Source: Bacteroides sp. CAG:443
GTDB taxonomy: Bacteria; Bacteroidota; Bacteroidia; Bacteroidales; Bacteroidaceae
Length of the DNA: 29,642 bases
Reading direction: 5' to 3'
Assembly (NCBI GenBank): GCA_000432735.1
Contig: FR887783.1
Coordinates: 1 to 29,642, forward strand
This document shows, one piece after another, positions 8,081-15,004 of the stretch. Numbering within the stretch: the first letter of the stretch is position 1; each line of letters opens with the position of its first letter. The notes below the pieces were generated by a model that saw only the letters and a list, made by a program, of their open reading frames with translations, searched no databases and was not told where the DNA came from. Made by a program: the position numbers and the translations under genes.

Positions 8081-9094
8081 ATGAGAAAAGAAAAATTAGT
8101 TATTACATTTTTAATTTCGGTGATTATGAATACACTTTATGCACAGGAGAATGAAAAAACTTTTCCCCCAAGTGATAAGGTAACGGTGGAAAGTGTTCGT
8201 TTTAAGAATCGTTTCGGCATTACTTTAGCTGCCGATTTGTATAAGCCTAAATGGGCTGAAGGGAAACTTCCGGCAATAGCTGTCGGTGGTCCGTTTGGTG
8301 CCGTAAAAGAGCAGTCCTCCGGTCTTTATGCGCAGACGATGGCCGAACGGGGATTTCTGGCTATTGCTTTCGATCCTTCTTATACGGGAGAAAGTAGTGG
8401 TGAACCGCGATATGTGGCTTCTCCAGATATTAATACAGAAGATTTTTCCGCTGCCGTCGATTTTCTTTCTATCCGTGAAGATGTTGATCCGGAACGGATT
8501 GGTATTATAGGAATTTGCGGATGGGGTGGAATGGCACTGAATGCTGCTGCTATCGATACCCGTATCAAGGCGACTGTAACGGTAACCATGTATGATATGA
8601 GCCGGGTGAATGCTAATGGTTATTTTGATGCAATGGATGAGAATGCACGTTATGAGTTGCGTAAGAAATTGAATGCGCAACGTACTATCGATGCTCGAAA
8701 CGGTTCGTATGCACTTGCTGGCGGTGTAGTTGATCCATTGCCGGCTGATGCTCCTCAGTTCGTGAAGGATTATTATGATTATTACAAGACAAAACGGGGA
8801 TATCACAAACGTTCTCTCAACTCGAACGGCGGCTGGAATGTCACTTCGGCACTTTCGTTTATAAATACTCCTTTACTGACTTATAGCAGTGAGATTCGTA
8901 GTGCGGTATTGATGATTCACGGAGAAAAGGCGCATTCAAGATATTTTAGTGAGGATGCTTTCAAAAAATTAAAAGGCGATAACAAGGAGTTGATGATTAT
9001 TCCTGGAGCAAGTCATGTCGATTTGTACGATAATCAGGCAGGGGTTATTCCTTATGATAAGATTGAGCAATTTTTTCACCAGTATTTAAGGTGA
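8081..9094 (+). CDS. Exported alpha/beta hydrolase, DLH/YcjY-like
   Basis: 337 aa with a signal peptide (residues 1-21, ending LYAQ). The fold is alpha/beta hydrolase: oxyanion strand LPAIAVGGPFGA, then FDPSYTGESSGEP, then the nucleophile elbow GIIGICGWGG. Here the nucleophile appears to be Cys146 rather than Ser, as in dienelactone hydrolases. H312 in PGASHVDLYD is the likely catalytic His and E282 in HGEKAHSR the likely acid. Relatives are annotated as dienelactone hydrolase or YcjY-like, and their substrates are mostly unknown. It lies divergent from two AraC regulators, which may respond to its substrate. The family call is good. The periplasmic location is inferred from the signal peptide, and the substrate is unknown. 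Confidence 0.85.
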   Translation: MRKEKLVITFLISVIMNTLYAQENEKTFPPSDKVTVESVRFKNRFGITLAADLYKPKWAEGKLPAIAVGGPFGAVKEQSSGLYAQTMAERGFLAIAFDPSYTGESSGEPRYVASPDINTEDFSAAVDFLSIREDVDPERIGIIGICGWGGMALNAAAIDTRIKATVTVTMYDMSRVNANGYFDAMDENARYELRKKLNAQRTIDARNGSYALAGGVVDPLPADAPQFVKDYYDYYKTKRGYHKRSLNSNGGWNVTSALSFINTPLLTYSSEIRSAVLMIHGEKAHSRYFSEDAFKKLKGDNKELMIIPGASHVDLYDNQAGVIPYDKIEQFFHQYLR

Positions 9095-9169
9095 CATTCA
9101 GTATATTTGAATTGATAGAGAACCGCTTATGATGGAGGAACGGTGAGCCAGATGGTATATTTGCCATAG

Positions 9170-9298
9170 CTAAATGCTGGTACAATGTATGGCGAAGAAG
9201 GAGAGGACTTTATGCGTTGGAATATTGCTTGTCCCCAAACGTTGTTGAAGGAAGGTTTAGAGAAATTCTGTAAATTCGTTCATAATCACTTTATTTAA
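9170..9298 (+). pseudogene. 3' relic of a PatB/MalY-type PLP-dependent C-S lyase
   Basis: An open stretch from 9170 to the TAA at 9296-9298 encodes LNAGTMYGEEGEDF, then MRWNIACPQTLLKEGL and a short tail. From family knowledge, this matches the extreme C-terminus of PatB/MalY aminotransferase-fold cystathionine beta-lyases (LNxGxxFGxxGExFxRxNxACPR, then LEEGLxRL). An in-frame TAG stands immediately upstream (9167-9169). A neighbouring frame reads FAIAK, which could be the preceding segment, now shifted. The PLP-binding body of about 350 residues is missing, so this is a decayed remnant. Confidence 0.7.
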
Positions 9299-9302
9299 AC
9301 AG

Positions 9303-9375
9303 AAGCAGGGCAGACGGATATTTTTTTAGTATCAAGGATAAACGTTTTACATCATCTTGCCGTCTGTTCCTGCTT
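9303..9375 (+). terminator. Imperfect long hairpin, likely the old terminator of the relic gene
   Basis: AAGCAGGGCAGACGG (9303-9317) pairs with CCGTCTGTTCCTGCTT (9360-9375), with one mismatch and one bulge, followed by TATTTCTTT. The loop is 42 nt. It begins 5 nt after the relic's stop codon. Confidence 0.55.
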
Positions 9376-9416
9376 TATTTCTTTACCTGAATGCAGGGAA
9401 TATCATGAGTTCTGTT

Positions 9417-9424
9417 TATATTTG
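9417..9424 (+). promoter_or_regulatory. -7 box upstream of the DEAD-box helicase
   Basis: TATATTTG matches TAnnTTTG and lies 27 nt before the helicase ATG. There is no clean TTG at the usual -33 distance. Confidence 0.5.
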
Positions 9425-9451
9425 CGTAATACTTAATTAAAATCAGATCTT

Positions 9452-10768
9452 ATGAACATACAGACTATACTTGCGAATCTCAAAATAGAACAGTTGAATG
9501 CTATGCAGCAGGCAGCTATCGATGCTTATCGTGAAGGAAGTGACCTGATTCTTTTATCACCTACAGGTTCCGGTAAGACTTTGGCTTATTTATTACCTCT
9601 CGTAACCTCGTTAAAGCCTGGAGTAGAAGGCGTACAAGCTGTTATATTGGTTCCTTCCCGTGAATTGGCGTTGCAGATAGAGCAAGTATTTAAGTCGATG
9701 AATACCGGATTTACCATTATGAGCTGTTATGGAGGGCGACCTGCCATGGAAGAACATCGTACCATGAAGGGTATTCGTCCGTCGGTAATAGTTGGAACTC
9801 CGGGGCGAATGAATGATCACCTTGAAAAGCAGAACTTTGATGCTTCTGTTGTAAGTTTGCTGGTTATCGATGAGTTCGATAAATGTCTGGAATTTGGCTT
9901 TCAGGAAGAAATGGCAGATGTTATAGGTAAATTGCCGAAGTTGCGTCGTCGGTTCCTGCTTTCGGCTACGGATGCTGAAGAAATACCTCGTTTTACAGGG
10001 CTGAATCGTACCATTAAGTTGAATTTCCTGAATCCGGATGGAGGCGTTTCCGAACGTTTACATTTGTATAAAGTCATGTCCCCGATAAAGGATAAGTTGG
10101 AAACTCTTTATCGTTTGCTGTGTTGTTTGGGCAATCAGTCTACATTGGTCTTCTGCAATCATCGGGAAAGTGTTGACCGAGTAGGCAATTATTTGCATTC
10201 GATGAAGGTCTATTGTGAAACATTCCATGGAGGAATGGAGCAAGACGATCGCGAACGGGCGTTATACAAATTCCGAAACGGTAGTTGCCATATTTTTATT
10301 TCAACCGATTTGGCAGCTCGCGGACTGGATATTCCAGATATAAAGAATGTGGTTCATTATCACCTTCCTGTAGCAGAAGATGGGTTTGTTCATCGTAACG
10401 GACGTACGGCTCGTTGGGATGCAGATGGAAGTGCCTATATTATTTTGCATCCCGAAGAACAGCTTCCTCCTTATATTAAAGAAAATCCAGAAGAGTATAT
10501 TCTTCCAGTAGTTACTCCTAAACCGGCTTTACCCGATTTTGTTACCTTATATATAGGTAAAGGCAAAAAAGATAAAATCAATAAGATTGATATTGTAGGT
10601 TTTTTGTCTAAGAAAGGAAATCTGGGTAAGGAAGACATTGGCCGTGTGGATGTGAAAGATCATTATGCTTTTGCGGCAATTACTCGCTTAAAATACAAAC
10701 AAGTGTTAAAACTTGTACAAAATGAAAAGATTAAGGGGGTAAAAGCTTTGATAGAACTGGCTAAATGA
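9452..10768 (+). CDS. DEAD-box RNA helicase with a DbpA-type RNA-binding domain
   Basis: 438 aa. Motifs in order: SPTGSGKT (36-43, motif I), PSRELA (68-73, Ia), TPGR (116-119, Ib), DEFD (140-143, motif II instead of DEAD), SAT (171-173, III), TDLAARGLDI (285-294, V) and HRNGRTAR (314-321, VI; usually HRIGRTGR). From about residue 366 to the end is a small domain of the DbpA/CsdA RNA-binding type (VTLYIGKGKKDKINKIDIVGF). In E. coli, DbpA is targeted by this domain to 23S rRNA during 50S assembly, so a ribosome-assembly role is plausible but inferred. The relic and hairpin upstream, and its own -7 box, suggest it is transcribed alone. Confidence 0.93.
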   Translation: MNIQTILANLKIEQLNAMQQAAIDAYREGSDLILLSPTGSGKTLAYLLPLVTSLKPGVEGVQAVILVPSRELALQIEQVFKSMNTGFTIMSCYGGRPAMEEHRTMKGIRPSVIVGTPGRMNDHLEKQNFDASVVSLLVIDEFDKCLEFGFQEEMADVIGKLPKLRRRFLLSATDAEEIPRFTGLNRTIKLNFLNPDGGVSERLHLYKVMSPIKDKLETLYRLLCCLGNQSTLVFCNHRESVDRVGNYLHSMKVYCETFHGGMEQDDRERALYKFRNGSCHIFISTDLAARGLDIPDIKNVVHYHLPVAEDGFVHRNGRTARWDADGSAYIILHPEEQLPPYIKENPEEYILPVVTPKPALPDFVTLYIGKGKKDKINKIDIVGFLSKKGNLGKEDIGRVDVKDHYAFAAITRLKYKQVLKLVQNEKIKGVKALIELAK

Positions 10769-10814
10769 TAACTTTGTGTCAGTGTAACTTATCTCTATAG
10801 GAAAAAATCTCAAA

Positions 10815-10851
10815 ATGCTATGACTGTCAGGAGCGTAGATGGTCATAGTAT
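10815..10851 (+). terminator. Hairpin downstream of the helicase
   Basis: ATGCTATGAC (10815-10824) pairs with GTCATAGTAT (10842-10851), 10 bp with one G-U pair and a 17-nt loop. Only a weak T-rich tail follows (TCACTTTAT), so termination efficiency is uncertain. Confidence 0.45.
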
Positions 10852-10945
10852 TCACTTTATGTGTCAATCTGTAAATGAAACGCTATTGTTTTGGTGTAAT
10901 TTGTTATGAAATAACCTTTGTCGCTATAAAAATATTACGAAAACT

Positions 10946-10976
10946 TTTGGAAGTCTAAAAATAATCGCTATATTCG
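10946..10976 (+). promoter_or_regulatory. Promoter for serC
   Basis: TTTG at 10946-10949 and TATATTCG at 10969-10976 (one mismatch to TAnnTTTG) are separated by 19 nt. The -7 box ends 44 nt before the serC ATG. Confidence 0.6.
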
Positions 10977-11020
10977 CAAATGTAAGAACGAACAAATGTT
11001 AAACCAAAACAAACTTCCAA

Positions 11021-12091
11021 ATGAAAAAACATAATTTCAATGCGGGACCTTCTATACTGCCTCGCGAAGTGATCGAAAAAACAGCTCAGGCTATTCTTGA
11101 CTACAATGGTTCGGGACTTTCGTTGATGGAAATCAGTCACCGCGCTAAAGACTTTCAGCCGGTAGTGGACGAGGCTGTTGCCTTGTTTAAAGAACTTCTG
11201 AATATTCCGGAAGGGTATTCGGTACTTTTCCTGGGTGGAGGAGCAAGCATGGAGTTCTGTATGGTTCCCTATAATTTCCTTGAAAAGAAAGCTGCATATC
11301 TCAATACCGGTACATGGGCTAAGAAAGCTTTGAAAGAAGCAAAGGCTTTCGGCGAAACTGTTGAAGTGGCTTCGTCCGAAAAAGACGGATATACATATAT
11401 TCCGAAGGATTATACCGTACCAGCTGATGCAGATTATTTCCATATTACAACCAATAATACCATTTATGGAACCGAACTTCATGCCGATCCAGATGTCAGT
11501 GTTCCGATGGTAGCAGATATGTCATCTGATATATTCTCTCGTCCGGTAGATGTTTCGAAGTATATCTGTATTTATGGCGGCGCGCAGAAGAATCTGGCTC
11601 CTGCAGGTGTAACGTTCGTTATTGTAAAGAACGATGCATTGGGTAAGGTTTCGCGCTATATTCCTACCATGCTGAATTATCAGACTCATGTAGACAAAGG
11701 TTCTATGTTCAATACTCCTCCTGTTGTTCCTATTTATGCAGCTTTGCAAACATTGCGCTGGTTGAAGGCTCAGGGCGGAGTGGAAGAAATGCAACGTCGT
11801 GCTAAACAGCGTGCCGATATGTTGTATGCGGAAATCGATCGTAATAAACTGTTCCGTGGTACGGTTACTGCTAAGGAAGACCGCTCGTATATGAACATCT
11901 GTTTCGTGATGGCAGACGAATATAAAGATCTGGAAGCAGACTTCTTGAAGTTTGCAACCGAAAAGGGTATGGTAGGTATTAAGGGACATCGTTCTGTTGG
12001 TGGATTCCGTGCCTCTTGTTATAATGCGTTGCCTATCGAAAGCGTTCAGGCATTGATTGACTGCATGCAGGAATTTGAAAAAATGCATTAA
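11021..12091 (+). CDS. serC: Phosphoserine aminotransferase
   Basis: 356 aa, the normal length for SerC. It starts MKKHNFNAGPSILP, the family's N-terminal signature. The PLP-binding Lys is K190 in YGGAQKNLAPAG, and GGGASMEF (72-79) contacts the cofactor phosphate. It converts 3-phosphohydroxypyruvate and glutamate to O-phosphoserine and 2-oxoglutarate, and in PLP synthesis it can also act on the erythronate derivative. It lies directly upstream of serA, the preceding enzyme in the pathway. A terminator hairpin between them (12112-12156) suggests that serA receives only part of the serC transcription. It has its own promoter at 10946-10976. Confidence 0.97.
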   Translation: MKKHNFNAGPSILPREVIEKTAQAILDYNGSGLSLMEISHRAKDFQPVVDEAVALFKELLNIPEGYSVLFLGGGASMEFCMVPYNFLEKKAAYLNTGTWAKKALKEAKAFGETVEVASSEKDGYTYIPKDYTVPADADYFHITTNNTIYGTELHADPDVSVPMVADMSSDIFSRPVDVSKYICIYGGAQKNLAPAGVTFVIVKNDALGKVSRYIPTMLNYQTHVDKGSMFNTPPVVPIYAALQTLRWLKAQGGVEEMQRRAKQRADMLYAEIDRNKLFRGTVTAKEDRSYMNICFVMADEYKDLEADFLKFATEKGMVGIKGHRSVGGFRASCYNALPIESVQALIDCMQEFEKMH

Positions 12092-12111
12092 TAAATAGTT
12101 GTATATACGAA

Positions 12112-12156
12112 AGCACACAGACCTGCACGGATAAAGGGTGTGCAGGGCTGTGTGCT
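12112..12156 (+). terminator. Strong hairpin between serC and serA
   Basis: AGCACACAGACCTGCAC (12112-12128) pairs with GTGCAGGGCTGTGTGCT (12140-12156), 17 bp with one mismatch and an 11-nt loop, followed by ATTTTTATT. It lies 27 nt before the serA ATG. It is an intrinsic terminator or an attenuator, so partial read-through into serA is likely. Confidence 0.75.
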
Positions 12157-12183
12157 ATTTTTATTATATTAAATCTGATAGTT

Positions 12184-13107
12184 ATGAAAGTTTTAGTAGC
12201 AACAGAAAAACCGTTTGCAAAAATTGCTGTCGACGGTATTCGCAAGGAAATCGAGGCTGCTGGTTATGAACTGGCTTTGCTTGAAAAATATACAGAAAAG
12301 GCTCAGCTGCTTGAGGCTGTTAAAGATGCGAATGCTATTATCATTCGTAGTGATATTATTGATAAGGAAGTACTGGATGCGGCTCCCGAACTGAAAATCG
12401 TGGTACGTGCAGGTGCCGGTTATGATAATGTTGATCTGGAAGTTGCTACAGCTCATGGCGTTTGCGTAATGAATACACCGGGGCAGAACTCTAATGCAGT
12501 AGCAGAGCTGGCTTTTGGACTGATGATTATGGCTGTACGTAACTTCTACGATGGTAAATCGGGAACAGAATTGATGGGCAAAAAGTTAGGTATACATGCT
12601 TATGGCAATGTAGGACGTAACGTGGCCCGTATCGCTAAAGGCATTGGCATGGAAATCTATGCTTATGATGCGTATTGTCCGAAAGAAGTGATGGTAGCCG
12701 ATGGCATCAAGCCTGTGGATTCTGCTGAAGAGTTGTATGCTACTTGTAATGTGGTATCTCTGCATATTCCGGCTACTCCCGAAACAAAAAATTCTATCAA
12801 TTACGATTTGGTAAACCGTATGCCGAAAAATGGTTTGCTGGTAAATACCGCTCGTAAGGAGGTGATCAATGAAGCTGACTTGCTTCGTCTGATGAATGAC
12901 CGTGCAGACTTAAAATATGTTACCGATATTATGCCGGTTCATCACAGTGAGTTTGTAGAACATTTTCCGGGACGCTATTTCTCAACCCCAAAGAAAATGG
13001 GCGCTCAGACAGCCGAAGCGAATATCAATGCCGGTATTGCAGCAGCACGCCAGATAGTGGGCTTCTTGAGGGATGGATGCGAGAAATTCCGTGTAAATAA
13101 AAAATAA
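12184..13107 (+). CDS. serA: D-3-phosphoglycerate dehydrogenase, short type III form with Lys in place of the catalytic His
   Basis: 307 aa, lacking the ACT and intervening domains of long SerA. The Rossmann nucleotide-binding segment is LGIHAYGNVGRNVAR (about 135-149), and the substrate/catalytic Arg is in NTAR (R224). The usual TPHIG motif carrying the catalytic His reads TPKKMG here (K270/K271). This matches the type IIIK dehydrogenases described for Entamoeba histolytica and reported as related to Bacteroides enzymes, in which a Lys replaces the His. The usual DVFxxEP region is also altered (DIMPVHHSEF). The product is 3-phosphohydroxypyruvate, used by SerC encoded upstream. No ACT domain means no classic serine feedback site. 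Confidence 0.93.
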   Translation: MKVLVATEKPFAKIAVDGIRKEIEAAGYELALLEKYTEKAQLLEAVKDANAIIIRSDIIDKEVLDAAPELKIVVRAGAGYDNVDLEVATAHGVCVMNTPGQNSNAVAELAFGLMIMAVRNFYDGKSGTELMGKKLGIHAYGNVGRNVARIAKGIGMEIYAYDAYCPKEVMVADGIKPVDSAEELYATCNVVSLHIPATPETKNSINYDLVNRMPKNGLLVNTARKEVINEADLLRLMNDRADLKYVTDIMPVHHSEFVEHFPGRYFSTPKKMGAQTAEANINAGIAAARQIVGFLRDGCEKFRVNKK

Positions 13108-13125
13108 CTCCTATTTTACGCATAA

Positions 13126-13332
13126 ATGAAACTGACGAGTGACGAACGGCATTCGCTGATTCCGTTGGGATTGGGCAGTTCTTTGCTGTTGGTAAATGCT
13201 TTGTGCAGGTCGTTTTTGGATGATTTCTGGCAAGGGTTTCTGTGCGGTATGGCACTGGTATGTTTCCTTTATGCATTTCGGACGTTAGTATTGTTTTTCA
13301 AACGAAATTTCGGGAATTATGGCAATAGTTAA
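13126..13332 (+). CDS. Small membrane protein of unknown function
   Basis: 68 aa. Two hydrophobic segments are visible: about 13-26 (PLGLGSSLLLVNAL) and about 34-58 (FWQGFLCGMALVCFLYAFRTLVLFF), with a basic end (KRNFG). It lies 18 bp after serA and overlaps the start of the DUF1015 gene by 14 bp, so translation is probably coupled. I do not recognise a named family. The tight packing and the clean ATG after serA support a real gene. Whether it acts with SerA or with DUF1015 is unknown. Confidence 0.72.
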   Translation: MKLTSDERHSLIPLGLGSSLLLVNALCRSFLDDFWQGFLCGMALVCFLYAFRTLVLFFKRNFGNYGNS

Positions 13333-14566
13333 ACCATTTAAAGGGATTCGTCCACCGAAAGAACTGGTGGAACAGGTAGCTTCTCGCCCTTACGACGTAT
13401 TGAATTCAGCTGAGGCTCGTGAAGAGGCGAAAGGCAACGAGAAATCGTTGTATCATATCATCAAGCCGGAAATTGATTTTCCGGAAGGTACGGACGAACA
13501 TGATCCGCGTGTGTATGACAAAGCGGTAGAGAATTTTGAAATGTTCCAGAAAAAGGGATGGCTGGTGCAGGACGAAAAGCCTTGTTATTACATTTATGCT
13601 CAGACCATGAACGGCAAGACGCAGTATGGTCTGGTGGTAGGAGCGTACGTACCAGACTACATGAACGGAGTCATCAAAAAGCATGAGTTGACACGTCGTG
13701 ACAAGGAAGAGGACCGTATGAAGCATGTTCGTGTAAATAATGCAAATATCGAGCCGGTATTTTTCGCTTATCCGGAAAGTAAGGTCTTGGATGCTATTGT
13801 TGCGAAATATACCGCACAAAAGCCTGTGTACGATTTTGTAGCTCCGGATGATGGCTTTGGACATCAGTTTTGGGTTATTGATGATGATACGGACATCGAA
13901 GCTGTAACGGAAGCCTTCAAGGAGATGCCTTCGCTTTATATTGCGGATGGTCATCATCGCAGTGCGGCTGCGGCATTGGTAGGTGCTGAAAAGGCAGCTC
14001 AGAATCCGAATCATCGGGGAGATGAAGAGTATAACTACTTTATGGCAGTGTGTTTCCCGGCTGAACAATTGACCATCATCGACTATAATCGTGTGGTAAA
14101 GGATCTGAATGGTTTGACTCCTGCGCAATTCCTTGAAGCTTTGAAGAAAAATTTTGTTGTGGAGGAAAAAGGAACGGATATTTATAAACCAGCTGCCTTG
14201 CATAACTTTTCTCTTTACTTGGATGGCAAATGGTACAGTCTGACGGCTAAGCCGGGTACGTATGATGATAATGATCCGATAGGGGTACTGGATGTGACGA
14301 TTTCTTCAAATCTGATATTAGATGAGATTCTCGGCATCAAAGATTTGCGTTCGGACAAACGTATCGATTTTGTGGGTGGAATCCGTGGACTGAATGAATT
14401 GAAGAAACGGGTAGACAGCGGAGAGATGAAGATGGCACTGGCTCTTTATCCAGTTTCCATGAAACAGTTGATGGATATTGCCGATACGGGTAATATTATG
14501 CCTCCGAAAACAACCTGGTTTGAGCCGAAGTTGCGTTCGGGATTAGTTATTCATAAGTTGAAATGA
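13319..14566 (+). CDS. DUF1015 family protein, possible ParB-like fold
   Basis: 415 aa, soluble. It starts MAIVKPFKGIRPPKELVEQV, followed by SRPYDVLN; the RP..RPYDV opening is typical of DUF1015 (COG4198). The most striking motif is DGHHRSAAAAL (210-220), which resembles the box of ParB/sulfiredoxin-fold proteins. Archaeal SerK and SbnI, free-serine kinases, belong to that fold. Their known chemistry plus this gene's place after serC-serA suggests a serine-related role, which is inference only. The start overlaps the small membrane protein gene by 14 bp. No terminator lies close behind it; the first strong one is at 14734. Confidence 0.88.
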   Translation: MAIVKPFKGIRPPKELVEQVASRPYDVLNSAEAREEAKGNEKSLYHIIKPEIDFPEGTDEHDPRVYDKAVENFEMFQKKGWLVQDEKPCYYIYAQTMNGKTQYGLVVGAYVPDYMNGVIKKHELTRRDKEEDRMKHVRVNNANIEPVFFAYPESKVLDAIVAKYTAQKPVYDFVAPDDGFGHQFWVIDDDTDIEAVTEAFKEMPSLYIADGHHRSAAAALVGAEKAAQNPNHRGDEEYNYFMAVCFPAEQLTIIDYNRVVKDLNGLTPAQFLEALKKNFVVEEKGTDIYKPAALHNFSLYLDGKWYSLTAKPGTYDDNDPIGVLDVTISSNLILDEILGIKDLRSDKRIDFVGGIRGLNELKKRVDSGEMKMALALYPVSMKQLMDIADTGNIMPPKTTWFEPKLRSGLVIHKLK

Positions 14567-15004
14567 TACTTATAAAATAGTTATATTGGATTCCTATTCT
14601 TATTTGTTGTAAGATTTTCTCTTCAAGCCATATATTAACGCCACTGGTGGGTGGATGAAATAATATAGAAATATGGTTCGTATGTCGGATTGGAAGATCT
14701 CTTTTCCGGCAATAGTGAATCTGATATAGTAGGAGGTCAGGAGATTTTAGCGAAAATGTCCTGACCTTTTTCTATGGTGAGAGAATCTTTTTGCTTAATA
14801 TTATGTACTTTTGCACTAGCGTCCGAGAACGATGGATATCTAAGGCTGAAACAGCTTTAATCTTTCTATTGACCTTGCCACTTTTATAAATCAGGTGAAG
14901 GTTGCCTTAACTGATATACTTTTGTTTTTGGAAGAACGTTTTACCTCTGGGTATGCGTATTGCTGAATAAATGAATATTTCAAACCAGATAAAATCGAAT
15001 TGTT
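14567..15004. other. 438-bp intergenic region with a terminator and promoter-like boxes
   Basis: A strong intrinsic terminator stands at 14734-14767. TACTTTTG -7-like boxes occur at 14806-14813 and 14917-14924, the second 80 nt before yigZ; neither has a well-spaced TTG. A 19-codon ATG frame (14673-14729) precedes the terminator, but it has no other support. The remainder shows nothing I recognise. Confidence 0.5.
14734..14767 (+). terminator. Strong intrinsic terminator
   Basis: AGGTCAGGA (14734-14742) pairs with TCCTGACCT (14759-14767). After one G-G mismatch the stem continues as ATTTT/AAAAT, closed by the tetraloop AGCG. TTTTCT follows. It probably ends the serC-serA-DUF1015 transcript about 170 bp after the last stop codon. 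Confidence 0.85.

Larger units (their letters stand above)
9095..9451. other. 357-bp intergenic region holding a gene relic, a hairpin and a promoter
   Basis: After the hydrolase stop, about 75 bp show no recognisable feature. The PatB/MalY relic (9170-9298), a terminator-like hairpin (9303-9375) and a TATATTTG box (9417-9424) upstream of the helicase follow. The sequence 5' of the relic contains stops in every plus frame. Confidence 0.6.

Noticed and set aside
9095..9169. More of the PatB/MalY body upstream of the relic
   Set aside because: Fragments such as FELIENRL can be read, but frames are broken and no convincing family match is visible.
10955..11482. Minus-strand frame across the serC start
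   Set aside because: Overlaps the serC promoter and its conserved N-terminus, no recognisable protein.
13406..14203. 265-codon open frame opposite DUF1015
   Set aside because: Antisense to a conserved gene, no motif or start context, protein with unusual Arg/Ile/Cys content.
14673..14729. 19-codon ATG frame before the terminator at 14734
   Set aside because: Too short, no start context or homology that can be judged by eye.
14806..14924. TACTTTTG boxes as yigZ promoters
   Set aside because: Kept only as weak candidates, because no TTG lies 19-21 nt upstream of either.
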